From an uncultured Prevotellaceae bacterium (GTDB taxonomy: Bacteria > Bacteroidota > Bacteroidia > Bacteroidales > Bacteroidaceae), in the NCBI GenBank assembly GCA_946185485.1, contig CAMHJQ010000008.1, positions 1 to 64,000 on the forward strand: a DNA stretch of 64,000 nt. The letters are read 5' to 3'. This document shows positions 18,655 through 30,997 of this stretch, one piece after another. Made by a program: the position numbers and the translations under genes. Below the pieces are notes generated by a model that did not search any database, was not told the DNA's origin, and was given only the letters and a program-made list of their open reading frames with translations. Within the stretch, counting starts at the first letter, position 1; the number at the start of each line of letters is the position of its first letter.

Positions 18655-19278
18655 ATGGTCAAATCTATATGGAGTAAAATAAAAGGCGTGGTAAGAGGTT
18701 GTTTACCCTTTTACCTTTTTACCTTTTTACTTTTACTCTCTTGTAGCGAGGAGAAGGAAGAGAATACTGAGTACGCTAACTGGCAGACGCGCAACGAATC
18801 CTATTTTGAACAACAGTACCAACTGCATTTGGCTGCGTCGACGAGCGAATGTTTCGTGCTGCCCAGTATCACGCAACCGTCGAGCTTGGAGTTGAAGGAT
18901 GTGGAGCATACGAAGTGTATCCTTGTAGATGTTATCAGTCGTGCTGAAGGGGATAGCAGGATACCGCTTCATAATGACGTTGTCGCCGTACACTACGAGG
19001 GACGTTTACTACCCAGCAAGAGCTATGCTGATGGTTATGTGTTCGACTGTTCGTGGGATGGTGCTTTCGATCCTGCTGTAGCTAATCCTTATGAATTGGG
19101 CGTGTCTGATTTCATCAACGGTTTCTATACAGCTCTGGAACACATGCATGTCGGTGACCGATGGCGCGTCACCATTCCCTACCAGTTGGGATATGGCGTG
19201 TCAGGGGCGAGCAATATCCCAGGGTATAGCACTCTGATTTTCGATATTCGGCTGGCAGAAATCGTAGAGGATGAATAA
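18655..19278 (+). CDS. FKBP-type peptidyl-prolyl cis-trans isomerase lipoprotein
   Basis: A 207-aa lipoprotein: basic N-terminus, hydrophobic core FYLFTFLLLL and lipobox LLSC (C30). The FKBP domain spans about 85-205, with VAVHYEGRLL, FDCSW, ELGVSDFINGFYTALEHM and a C-terminal strand STLIFDIRLAEI. It should catalyse proline isomerisation during folding of exported proteins. The usual PLG strand motif reads GYGVSGASNIPGYS here, a mild divergence. The signal-peptide core is encoded by a TTTTACC-type array that mirrors the array just before the start codon. Confidence 0.88.
   Translation: MVKSIWSKIKGVVRGCLPFYLFTFLLLLSCSEEKEENTEYANWQTRNESYFEQQYQLHLAASTSECFVLPSITQPSSLELKDVEHTKCILVDVISRAEGDSRIPLHNDVVAVHYEGRLLPSKSYADGYVFDCSWDGAFDPAVANPYELGVSDFINGFYTALEHMHVGDRWRVTIPYQLGYGVSGASNIPGYSTLIFDIRLAEIVEDE
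18703..18738. repeat. 7/8-nt array inside a coding sequence (TTTTACC)
   Basis: Five TTTTACC/TTTTACT-like units form the DNA for the FKBP signal-peptide core. They are the reverse complement of the AAAGGTA units at 18629-18653. Confidence 0.8.
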
Positions 19279-19334
19279 ATAGCCTCCACCAACCCCATTC
19301 CAAAGAGAGTGGGTGAGTGGCTTGATAGAAGAAT

Positions 19335-19370
19335 GAAAGAGGGCGGCTTATGAGGCCGCCCTTTCTTTTT
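19335..19370. terminator. Bidirectional terminator between the FKBP and EamA genes
   Basis: GGGCGGC (19341-19347) pairs with GCCGCCC (19355-19361) and is followed by a T-rich run. It overlaps the stop codon (19348-19350) and last codons of the convergent EamA gene, so both genes can use it. Confidence 0.85.
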
Positions 19371-20283
19371 CCATATCCTTGCGTGACTTCGATTTCGTCA
19401 CCAGCCACACACCGCTGAACACCAGTACGACTGCCAGTGCGTGGGTAGGCTTCAGAACACCGATGCCCATGAGCAGTGACGCCGCTACCGAGACGATGGG
19501 CTGCACATAGTTGTAGACGCTGACCACAGTGGGTCGCAGCGTGCGCTGTCCTATCATGGTGAGTATGTAGCCTAGGAAGGTTCCTATGCATACGACATAC
19601 GCCACCTCCCACCAAGTGCTTGGTGGTATGGGCTGTCCCCATACCACCTCTCTCACATGTCCGAACGTGAATGGCAGCAGTATCAGCGTAGCCCATGAGA
19701 ACATGTACTTGTTGATGGTGAAGACGTTATAGCGTCGGATGAGTGGATTGAAGAGCGACAAGTAGAGGGCGAAGGAGAACTGTGCAAACAGACAGAGCAG
19801 GTCACCTCGGATGTCGCCTACCTTGTCGCTGGTAGCCGCTGCCGACGTTAAAATCAGTATCAGGGCACCACTGCAGCCCATGAGCACACCCAATGCTTTC
19901 TTGCTTGTGATGGGCTCTTTCAGGATAAGTGCTGCCAGTAGCATGGCGAAGATGGGCATGCTGGTGGTGACGATGGAGGCATTGATGGGTGACGTAATGG
20001 ACAATCCGACGGTATAACAGCACTGGTTGCAGATGAGTCCGAAGACGGCAGCCCCGATGAACATCAGCTTGTCCTTGCGGGGAACATGTTCCTTGGGTGC
20101 GAAGAGCGCTGCTATCCAGAAGAGTATGCATGCGCCAACTACGCGGAAGGTTACCATGCTGATGCCGTCGAATCCATGTGTCATGGCATCCTTGCCGACG
20201 GGTGCCATCAGTCCCCATCCGGCACATGCACCAAACATGGCCAGATGGGCAATAAGGGGGCGATTTGTATCAGTCTTTTCCAT
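19348..20283 (-). CDS. EamA/DMT-family inner-membrane transporter
   Basis: A 311-aa membrane protein with about ten hydrophobic helices arranged as two EamA repeats (about 8-145 and 155-290). Pro/Gly-rich helices such as ILKEPITSKKALGVLMG support the drug/metabolite transporter superfamily. Such proteins usually export amino acids or other metabolites; the substrate cannot be told from sequence. The basic end KSKSRKDMEKERAAS is cytoplasmic. It is a single gene with its own promoter at 20303-20310. Confidence 0.9.
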   Translation of the reverse strand: MEKTDTNRPLIAHLAMFGACAGWGLMAPVGKDAMTHGFDGISMVTFRVVGACILFWIAALFAPKEHVPRKDKLMFIGAAVFGLICNQCCYTVGLSITSPINASIVTTSMPIFAMLLAALILKEPITSKKALGVLMGCSGALILILTSAAATSDKVGDIRGDLLCLFAQFSFALYLSLFNPLIRRYNVFTINKYMFSWATLILLPFTFGHVREVVWGQPIPPSTWWEVAYVVCIGTFLGYILTMIGQRTLRPTVVSVYNYVQPIVSVAASLLMGIGVLKPTHALAVVLVFSGVWLVTKSKSRKDMEKERAAS

Positions 20284-20302
20284 GATTGTTGTCTTTCGAG
20301 TG

Positions 20303-20310
20303 CAAAAGTA
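20303..20310 (-). promoter_or_regulatory. -7 box (TACTTTTG) for the EamA gene
   Basis: A TAnnTTTG match 20 nt before the EamA start. A 12-bp perfect inverted repeat (20309-20320 with 20345-20356) joins this box to the divergent one at 20355. Confidence 0.6.
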
Positions 20311-20318
20311 CGAAATAA

Positions 20319-20350
20319 TTCATAATTCATCATTCATTATTCATAATTAT
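20319..20350. repeat. 7-nt tandem array (ATTCATA/CATTCAT)
   Basis: About four ATTCAT-type units with 6-7 nt spacing lie between two divergent promoter boxes. Confidence 0.6.
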
Positions 20351-20354
20351 TTCG

Positions 20355-20362
20355 TATATTTG
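20355..20362 (+). promoter_or_regulatory. -7 box (TATATTTG) for the AAA/DUF4435 pair
   Basis: A TAnnTTTG match 19 nt before the ATPase start; no -33 TTTG is seen. Confidence 0.55.
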
Positions 20363-20381
20363 CCCCGTAAAACGTAAGATT

Positions 20382-21185
20382 ATGAAGTATGCAACTAACA
20401 TCAAACAAATAGAAATCGATGCGCTGTGGAGTGGTAAGAAGCATATTCTGTGGACGCTGGACCCGCATGTGAACATCCTGAGCGGCATCAATGGCGTAGG
20501 AAAAAGTACCATCCTCAACAAGATATTTCGCAGCATCTGCACCAATGGCGACCTGCAGAACCACCTGCTGAAGGGGGTACGCATCATGGCAGAGCCCGAG
20601 GATGCTACGCACGTCAGGTTTGACATCATCCGCTCGCTGGACTCACCTGTGCTCGACAACGAGACATTGAGCATGGTGGATACCCATATACGGTCAGCCC
20701 TCGACTTCCAACTGTACCATTTGCAGCGTAAGTATCTGGACTACCAGGTGAATATCGGCAATCGCATCATCTCTGAATTGCAACAGGGCCATGCGGATGC
20801 TGCCCAGCAATTGTCGCAGTCGAAGGCGCACTTCCAGGATATAGTGGACGACCTGTTTCAGGAAACAGGCAAGAAGATTGTGCGTACGGAGAACGAGATT
20901 CGCTTCTCGCAGATAGGCGAGATATTGCTGCCCTACCAGCTGTCGTCAGGCGAAAAGCAGATGCTAGCCATCCTGCTGACGGTGCTCGTCGAGGACCAGC
21001 AACCCTACGTGCTGTTTATGGACGAACCCGAGGTGAGCCTGCACATCGAATGGCAGAAGCGGCTCATCGACCTCATCATGGAGCTGAACCCGCAGGTACA
21101 GATCATCCTGACGACGCACTCACCGGCTGTCATCATGAACGGCTGGATGGACAAGGTGACAGAAGTGAGTGAAATCACGATTTAG
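20382..21185 (+). CDS. AAA (ABC/SMC-like) ATPase, PARIS AriA-like
   Basis: A compact 267-aa ATPase. Walker A is GINGVGKST (residues 35-43). Near the C-terminus come an ABC-type signature LSSGEKQML, Walker B YVLFMDEPEVSLH and a switch histidine in ILTTHSP (about 242-248). This is the AAA_21/AAA_15 type seen in OLD, Gabija and PARIS ATPases, but short, with no long coiled-coil insert. Its stop codon lies 23 nt before a DUF4435 gene. ATPase + DUF4435 is the PARIS (AriA-AriB) arrangement, in which the ATPase acts as sensor and holds the nuclease. Whether this is true PARIS or a relative cannot be settled by eye. Confidence 0.85.
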   Translation: MKYATNIKQIEIDALWSGKKHILWTLDPHVNILSGINGVGKSTILNKIFRSICTNGDLQNHLLKGVRIMAEPEDATHVRFDIIRSLDSPVLDNETLSMVDTHIRSALDFQLYHLQRKYLDYQVNIGNRIISELQQGHADAAQQLSQSKAHFQDIVDDLFQETGKKIVRTENEIRFSQIGEILLPYQLSSGEKQMLAILLTVLVEDQQPYVLFMDEPEVSLHIEWQKRLIDLIMELNPQVQIILTTHSPAVIMNGWMDKVTEVSEITI

Positions 21186-21206
21186 TTCATAGATTATAGT
21201 TTAGGG
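21183..21206. repeat. 7-nt tandem array (TAGTTTA)
   Basis: TAGTTCA, TAGATTA and TAGTTTA: the first TAG is the stop codon of the ATPase gene, and the array ends 2 nt before the GTG start of the DUF4435 gene. Confidence 0.75.
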
Positions 21207-21208
21207 TA

Positions 21209-22192
21209 GTGGGTAAAGGGCTGAAGGATAATCTCAACTCGCAGTACTTCGAGGCGGCTAACAAGCTGAAGAAGCAGGAACGACAACGGATTGTGGCGTA
21301 TGTCGAGAGCTACGACGATATCTTCTTCTGGCGTACCGTGCTCAGTCGTTTCGAGGATGAGACGCACTATTTTGAGTGCATGCTGCCATCGCACAAGAAA
21401 CTGGATCGCGGCAAGAAGGCCGTGCTGTCGCTACCTGGTCTGGGACCTGCCATGATAGCGTGTGTCGATGCCGACTACGACTACCTGCTGCAGGGTGCCA
21501 CGCAGCAGTCGCAGAAGGTGCTGGACAATCCTTATGTCTTCCATACCTACGCCTACGCCATCGAGAACCTCCAGTGCTATGCGCCCTCGCTGCACGACTG
21601 CTGTGTGGCAGTGACGCTCAACGACCATCGCATCTTCGATTTCGAGGACTACCTGCAGCAGTACAGCGAAGCTATTTTCCCACTGTTCATTTGGTCGGTA
21701 CTGGTCTATCGCAAGGGGCTGCACAACAAGTTCTCGCTGTCTGACTTCAACCGCATTGTCGACCCAGGCGGCTTTAGCGTTGACAACCCCGGAGCCAGTA
21801 TCGCCCATCTGCGTCACAAGGTCGGCGTGAAGGTGCGTCAGTTGCAGCATGACTTTCCGGGCAACAAGGAGGAATATCTGAAGACTAAGGATAGCATCAA
21901 GTCGCTGGGGGTGACGCCTCAGACTACTTACCTCTACGTGCAGGGACATGCCTTGTTCGACTCGGTGGTGGTGCCTATCTTAAACAAGGTGTGCAACCGC
22001 CTGCGCCAGGAGCGTCAGGACGAGATAGCACGTACTGCCGTCCACCATATGCAGAAGCAGAACGAGATGTCGTGCTATGAACACTCCGTGCAGGACATCC
22101 GCCAGACGCTGAAAAAGAACTATGGCTATATGCTCTCGGCATCTTTCCGCCGCATTCTGGAAGATATTAAGAAAAGAATTATAGATAAGTAA
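21209..22192 (+). CDS. DUF4435 protein, PARIS AriB-like TOPRIM effector
   Basis: A 327-aa cytoplasmic protein. VAYVESYDDIFFWR (about residues 29-42) and IACVDADYDYLL (about 86-97) provide the Glu and DxD of a TOPRIM-like metal site, and YAIENLQCY is typical of DUF4435. In PARIS, AriB is this family and becomes a nuclease on phage sensing; the same role here is inference. The C-terminal 100 residues are helical and charged. Translation starts at GTG 21209, which preserves the N-terminus before the first strand. The gene ends just before a 38-bp palindromic terminator. Confidence 0.83.
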   Translation: MGKGLKDNLNSQYFEAANKLKKQERQRIVAYVESYDDIFFWRTVLSRFEDETHYFECMLPSHKKLDRGKKAVLSLPGLGPAMIACVDADYDYLLQGATQQSQKVLDNPYVFHTYAYAIENLQCYAPSLHDCCVAVTLNDHRIFDFEDYLQQYSEAIFPLFIWSVLVYRKGLHNKFSLSDFNRIVDPGGFSVDNPGASIAHLRHKVGVKVRQLQHDFPGNKEEYLKTKDSIKSLGVTPQTTYLYVQGHALFDSVVVPILNKVCNRLRQERQDEIARTAVHHMQKQNEMSCYEHSVQDIRQTLKKNYGYMLSASFRRILEDIKKRIIDK

Positions 22193-22206
22193 TAAGAAGA
22201 TTAACG

Positions 22207-22248
22207 ACACAATCGCACGGAAGAATTCTTCCGTGCGATTGTGTTTTG
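22207..22248. terminator. Bidirectional terminator, 38-bp perfect palindrome
   Basis: 22207-22244 is a perfect palindrome (19-bp arms, no spacer) followed by TTTTG. It separates the DUF4435 gene from the convergent xylan operon and can serve both. Confidence 0.9.
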
Positions 22249-22264
22249 TGATTCTAATACGACT

Positions 22265-24499
<2,235 letters not shown>

Positions 24500-24554
24500 T
24501 TAAATGGTTAATATTGTTTGAATTATACACTATAAGTTGGTTGCGCTGTTTGAT

Positions 24555-26531
<1,977 letters not shown>

Positions 26532-26539
26532 TTATTGGT

Positions 26540-28921
26540 TTATTTGCTTACCATACTCTCGGAGAAGTAGTGGTCGCGGAGAGGCTTGTCCACGGGCTTG
26601 CCCTTCAACTCGACTGGCTGTTCCAGGCGGATGTCGGCAGACGATGCACCTACCTTGACCTTGTATGTGCCTGGAGCGATATTCCATTGGCGACGGCTGC
26701 CCTGACGGCTGTAGTAGCCGAACTGGTCGACAAAGAGGCGTGTGGTCACTGTCTTAGTCTGGCCTGGCTCTAACGGCACACGGGCAAAACCTTGTAGACT
26801 TTGAACTTTGATCTTTGATCTTTGACCTTTAGCATTACTGTCGGAGGATGACAGGTAGAGCTGGACAATCTCGTCGGCAGCGCGCTCACCCGTGTTCTTC
26901 ACTTGGAAGGTCACCTCGACAGCGTCGTCGGTGGTCTGGGCATCATTTACCTGTAGATTCTTGTACTCGAACGTGGTGTAGGTGAGACCGTAACCGAAAG
27001 GCCAGGCTATTTGACTATTTGCCGATTGGCTATCTGATGATTGCGGATAGTTGTAGCAGATGGGCTCGTAGAGTTCCTCTGCAGGATAGCTGACGCTGAG
27101 CTTCCCTGAAGGCGACACCTTGCCAAACAGGATGTCGGCGACGGCATGACCGCCCTCCTCGCCCGGATACCAGGCCTGGATGACGGCAGCGCAGCGCTCG
27201 GCAAGGCCGCTGATGACCTGTGCCCGGCCACCGAAGAGGACGAGTACGACGGGCTTGCCCGTGGCTATCAGGCTCTCAACATACTGCTGCTGCTTGCCGG
27301 GCAGGCGCAGACCCTGACGGTCGCGGTTCTCACCGCAGAGCATCACGTTCTCACCCATGGCAGCCACAATGACGTCGGCATCCTTGGCCAAGGCTAAGGC
27401 TTCTGCCGCGTCGGCTTTCTCGCCGGAATCTACCTTGCGGTGCAGGATTTCGTACTCCCAGGCACGTTCGTCACCCAGTTCAGAGAACTTGGTCTCTATC
27501 TCCTCCGTCCAGTCGCAGCCACGAGAATAGAGAAGCTCTACTCCTTCGGGCTTGCTGTCCTTCATGCCTTCCAGTAGACCTATGATATGCGGGTGGTCGA
27601 GGTCGGTCTCCACCTTCTTCCAGAAGTATGACATGGCAGGGAAGCTATAGTCGCCGCACATCGCCCACATGCTGTTGGCGTTAGGACCAGTCAGCAGGAC
27701 TTTGACGTTTGAACTGCCCAGTGGCAGGATGCTGTCGTTCTTCAGCAGCACGACGCTCTGGGTGGCAATGTCATAGGCCGTCTGACGCTCCTCGGGGGTG
27801 TCGAGGGTGATAGTCTCCTGGCTATACAGGTTGGGCTTCAGGTCCATCAGACCTGCGCGGAACTTATAGCGCAGCACGTTCTTGACGGCACGCTCCAGCG
27901 TCTCGGGCTTCACCAAGCCTTGGTCGATGGCTTCCTGCAGGTGGTTGAAGTTGGCACCAAACGGGAAGTCGACGTCACAGCCAGCATTGATGGCTGCTGC
28001 GGCCTTGTGTACGACATCAGGCTGGCCGGGTAGCTGGTCGATGGCGGTGTAGTCGCTGACTACCATACCGTCGAAGCCTAAATAGCCGCGCAGGATGTCG
28101 GTGAGTATCTTGTAGTTAGCCACACAGTTGACCTTCTCGCCGGTGGTGTCGGCCATGGCATGGTAGCCAGGCATGACGGCACGGCTGCCAGCGAGTCGGA
28201 TCATGGCCTCGTGGGGCAGCAGGATGTCTTCCATCAGCTCCTGCTCGTCGGCATCGCCGCCACCGCCGTAGCCGAGGTAGTGCTTGGAACAGGCACCGAC
28301 ACCCTTACGCAGGTCGCCCTGCTGCAGGCCGCGCACAAAGGCGACACCCATGACGGCAGACAGGTAGCCGTCCTCGCCGTAAGACTCCTCCAGGCGGTTG
28401 AAGCTGGGCGTGCGGCAGACGTCAACCATGGGCGACAGCGACAGTACGCCCCCCATCTTGCGCATTGCCGTACTAGTCTGGCGCGTCTTCAACTCAGCCA
28501 GTTCGGGATTGAACGAACAGGCCTGGCCAATCTGCTGGGGATAGATGGTGGCACCACGGGTGTTGACGCCCGACAGCACCTCTTCGTGGAAGAGGGCAGG
28601 GATGCCCTGCAGTGTATGGTGCATCAGCCAGTCCTGGACGGCTGCCACGCGGTCGCGCAGCACGTTGGGGTCCATGGGCTTCTGCATGGCAAACTGCGAG
28701 AAGTGTCCGATGCCGTTGGGGATGAGCTGGCGGCATTTCGCCGTGTCCAGCTTCCCCTGGTCATCGAAGAGGTCATCCATATACATGCTTCCCAACTGGG
28801 CGATACGCTCGGGCTGCGACATGCGCTCGTAGAGCTCGTCAATCTGCTCGTCCATGCTGGGGAGCGCGCTACAGCCGGTAAAAAGGGTTGTGATGCACGT
28901 CATGAGGAGTGTTTTTTTCAT
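26540..28921 (-). CDS. GH3 beta-xylosidase/beta-glucosidase lipoprotein
   Basis: A 793-aa GH3 enzyme with lipobox LFTGC (C17). The N-terminal (beta/alpha)8 domain carries the nucleophile Asp290 in GMVVSDY, and KHYLGYGG marks the substrate loop. The C-terminal sandwich (about 385-600) and fibronectin-like domain (about 655-780) are complete. In this operon it most likely releases xylose from xylo-oligosaccharides, as Xyl3A does in P. ruminicola. Two stretches are unusual: residues about 624-640 (Ser/Gln-rich) and 699-712 are encoded by short tandem repeats like those in the intergenic gaps, lying in frame. Confidence 0.92.
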   Translation of the reverse strand: MKKTLLMTCITTLFTGCSALPSMDEQIDELYERMSQPERIAQLGSMYMDDLFDDQGKLDTAKCRQLIPNGIGHFSQFAMQKPMDPNVLRDRVAAVQDWLMHHTLQGIPALFHEEVLSGVNTRGATIYPQQIGQACSFNPELAELKTRQTSTAMRKMGGVLSLSPMVDVCRTPSFNRLEESYGEDGYLSAVMGVAFVRGLQQGDLRKGVGACSKHYLGYGGGGDADEQELMEDILLPHEAMIRLAGSRAVMPGYHAMADTTGEKVNCVANYKILTDILRGYLGFDGMVVSDYTAIDQLPGQPDVVHKAAAAINAGCDVDFPFGANFNHLQEAIDQGLVKPETLERAVKNVLRYKFRAGLMDLKPNLYSQETITLDTPEERQTAYDIATQSVVLLKNDSILPLGSSNVKVLLTGPNANSMWAMCGDYSFPAMSYFWKKVETDLDHPHIIGLLEGMKDSKPEGVELLYSRGCDWTEEIETKFSELGDERAWEYEILHRKVDSGEKADAAEALALAKDADVIVAAMGENVMLCGENRDRQGLRLPGKQQQYVESLIATGKPVVLVLFGGRAQVISGLAERCAAVIQAWYPGEEGGHAVADILFGKVSPSGKLSVSYPAEELYEPICYNYPQSSDSQSANSQIAWPFGYGLTYTTFEYKNLQVNDAQTTDDAVEVTFQVKNTGERAADEIVQLYLSSSDSNAKGQRSKIKVQSLQGFARVPLEPGQTKTVTTRLFVDQFGYYSRQGSRRQWNIAPGTYKVKVGASSADIRLEQPVELKGKPVDKPLRDHYFSESMVSK
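26791..26829. repeat. 7-nt array inside the GH3 coding sequence
   Basis: ACTTTGA, ACTTTGA, TCTTTGA, TCTTTGA, CCTTTAG units lie within the GH3 gene, coding for part of the fibronectin-like domain. On the coding strand the units read TCAAAGA and contain no stop codon. Confidence 0.75.
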
Positions 28922-28946
28922 TACGATGTTATCGGTGTTAATGTCG

Positions 28947-30962
28947 TTACAGTGAGTATTCCAGCATCACCATGGAGTAGGGAGCCAGGTTGAGGGAGAA
29001 CTTCTTCTTGGCCTTGATGGTCTCGGTAGCGGGCACGATGGGCTGGGCCTCGTAGTTGTTCTCGGCATCGGGCTGTCCGCTGATGACGGTCTTGGTAGCC
29101 TGCTTCTTCAGGCCGAAACGATTCAGGTTGACCTTGGCTGTCTTGGCCTCGGCACCGGCATTGACCAGCTTGACATACAGCTTGCGAGTCTTGACGTTGA
29201 GGATGACAGACTGTCCGTAGTTGACATCCTTCTGGGGCTGCTCGATGTTGGCCACGTCGCCCTCGAACGTCACGCAGTCGCCATAGTAGTACTGTCCGCA
29301 GGACTGTCCGAACAGCTGCTGTACATAGTAGCTGCAGGTGAGGAACGGACGCTCGTTATCGAAGTAGATGAGGTCGGGATTCCAGTTGGTATTGCTCTTG
29401 CGGGCAAACAGCGGGGCGTAACTGGTCATGACGACAACGTCGGCATTGCGCTCAACATGCAGCAGGTAGAGACCCTCTGCCAGGGCGTCGATGAGTTTCT
29501 TGTCCTTGGCAGCATACTCACCCAGATATACCTTTGTCTTGCGGTCGCGGGGGTACTGGTCGTACTGGCGACTGCTGAGGAAGTAGCTGTTGGGCTCGTA
29601 GTAGTGCTCGTCGATGATGGGCATACCCAGCTCGTCAGCCAGCTTCCAGCCGTTCTCGTAGTCGGGATTCTCGGGGTGTGAGCCGGGACCGGCCGTGCCG
29701 ACGATGACAATCTCGGGATGAGCCTTCGTCACACGCTCATACATATACTTGAAACGCTCGCAGAACTCGGGAGAAATCTTTTCCTCGTTGCCGATGCCTA
29801 AGTACTTCAGGTTGAAAGGCTTGGGGTGACCAGCGTCAGCACGCATCTTGGCCCACTTCGACGTGGCAGGGTCGCCGTTGGCCCACTCGATGAGGTCGAG
29901 GGCATCCTGTACCCATTCGTCCATCTCAGACATGGGGACGACATCCTGAGCCTGCTTAGGCCACATGTTCCAGCCGCCATTGGTGCCCTGACATGACACG
30001 CCGCAAGGCAGGATGGGCACGGGCTGCATGTTAAGGTCCTCGCAGAACTGGAAGTACTCATAGTAGCCCAGTCCCATGCTCTGGTGGTAACCCCACGTGT
30101 TTTTCAGACCGCGACGCTGCTCCTTGGGTCCGATGGTGGTCTTCCAGCGATAGGTGTCCCAGAAACCGTCACCACCGCCGTGTACGACACAGCCGCCGGG
30201 GAAGCGCATGAAGCGCGGATGCAGATCGGCAAGGGCCTGTGCCAGGTCCTTGCGCAGACCATGTCCCTTATAAGTGTCTTGCGGCATCAGCGATACCTGG
30301 TCGATGTCCAAGTCACCCTCGTTGAGCACGAGAATCTGCAGCGCAGCCTTTTGGCTTGTGCTGTCGGGCGTCAGCACTGCCTCATATTTCGTCCATTCAG
30401 CATTGCTGACGTTGATGGTAGCCTCTGCTAACAGCTTGGGATCCTTGGGAGGCCAGCCCTGCTTCTGTTCTACGAGGGCGATACGTACTGTCTTGGCATT
30501 GCCGATGTTGCGGAAGAAGACGGAGAAATCGTATTTCTCGCCAGCTTTGACGCTGATACCTTCGAAACCGTCGTTCTGGATTCCATAGCCTCTCCAGCCT
30601 GTGTAGTCATAGAACTGCTTGGCACGCTCGGTATGCAGGCGCATGTAGGTGGGATTGTTGGGATGGATGGGGTTGTCCTTGTGCACCTCTATCAGTCCTA
30701 AGGAGTGTCCTGGACGGATAACCTTCCAGGCCGTGCCGGCTCCCCAGCCGTCACGCTCAGCAGGGCTATATTCAAAGGAACCGTTTTGTAGGAGTTCAGC
30801 GTACAGACCACCGTCTGCTGAAGAGCTGATATCTTCAAAGAAGATACCTAACAGTTCGTCACTAATCGCCTTGCCACCCTTGGGGGCCTTCATGGTCTTC
30901 TGGGCTTGCAGTCCCATGGTCACTGCCAGCAATAGGGCAGTACAAATTGTAAATCTTTTCAT
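28947..30962 (-). CDS. GH51 alpha-L-arabinofuranosidase
   Basis: A 671-aa secreted enzyme with a signal peptide (1-21). The N-terminal part includes a CBM4-like region (about 60-225) inserted after GIFFEDIS. The (beta/alpha)8 domain has acid/base E393 in LGIGNEE and nucleophile E482 in YLGEYA, followed by a C-terminal beta-sandwich. It removes L-arabinose side chains from arabinoxylan. It lies 25 nt upstream of the GH3 gene in the same operon. Confidence 0.93.
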   Translation of the reverse strand: MKRFTICTALLLAVTMGLQAQKTMKAPKGGKAISDELLGIFFEDISSSADGGLYAELLQNGSFEYSPAERDGWGAGTAWKVIRPGHSLGLIEVHKDNPIHPNNPTYMRLHTERAKQFYDYTGWRGYGIQNDGFEGISVKAGEKYDFSVFFRNIGNAKTVRIALVEQKQGWPPKDPKLLAEATINVSNAEWTKYEAVLTPDSTSQKAALQILVLNEGDLDIDQVSLMPQDTYKGHGLRKDLAQALADLHPRFMRFPGGCVVHGGGDGFWDTYRWKTTIGPKEQRRGLKNTWGYHQSMGLGYYEYFQFCEDLNMQPVPILPCGVSCQGTNGGWNMWPKQAQDVVPMSEMDEWVQDALDLIEWANGDPATSKWAKMRADAGHPKPFNLKYLGIGNEEKISPEFCERFKYMYERVTKAHPEIVIVGTAGPGSHPENPDYENGWKLADELGMPIIDEHYYEPNSYFLSSRQYDQYPRDRKTKVYLGEYAAKDKKLIDALAEGLYLLHVERNADVVVMTSYAPLFARKSNTNWNPDLIYFDNERPFLTCSYYVQQLFGQSCGQYYYGDCVTFEGDVANIEQPQKDVNYGQSVILNVKTRKLYVKLVNAGAEAKTAKVNLNRFGLKKQATKTVISGQPDAENNYEAQPIVPATETIKAKKKFSLNLAPYSMVMLEYSL

Positions 30963-30997
30963 TATTTCGTTGGGGGTTTTATGTTGATAATTCTTTT

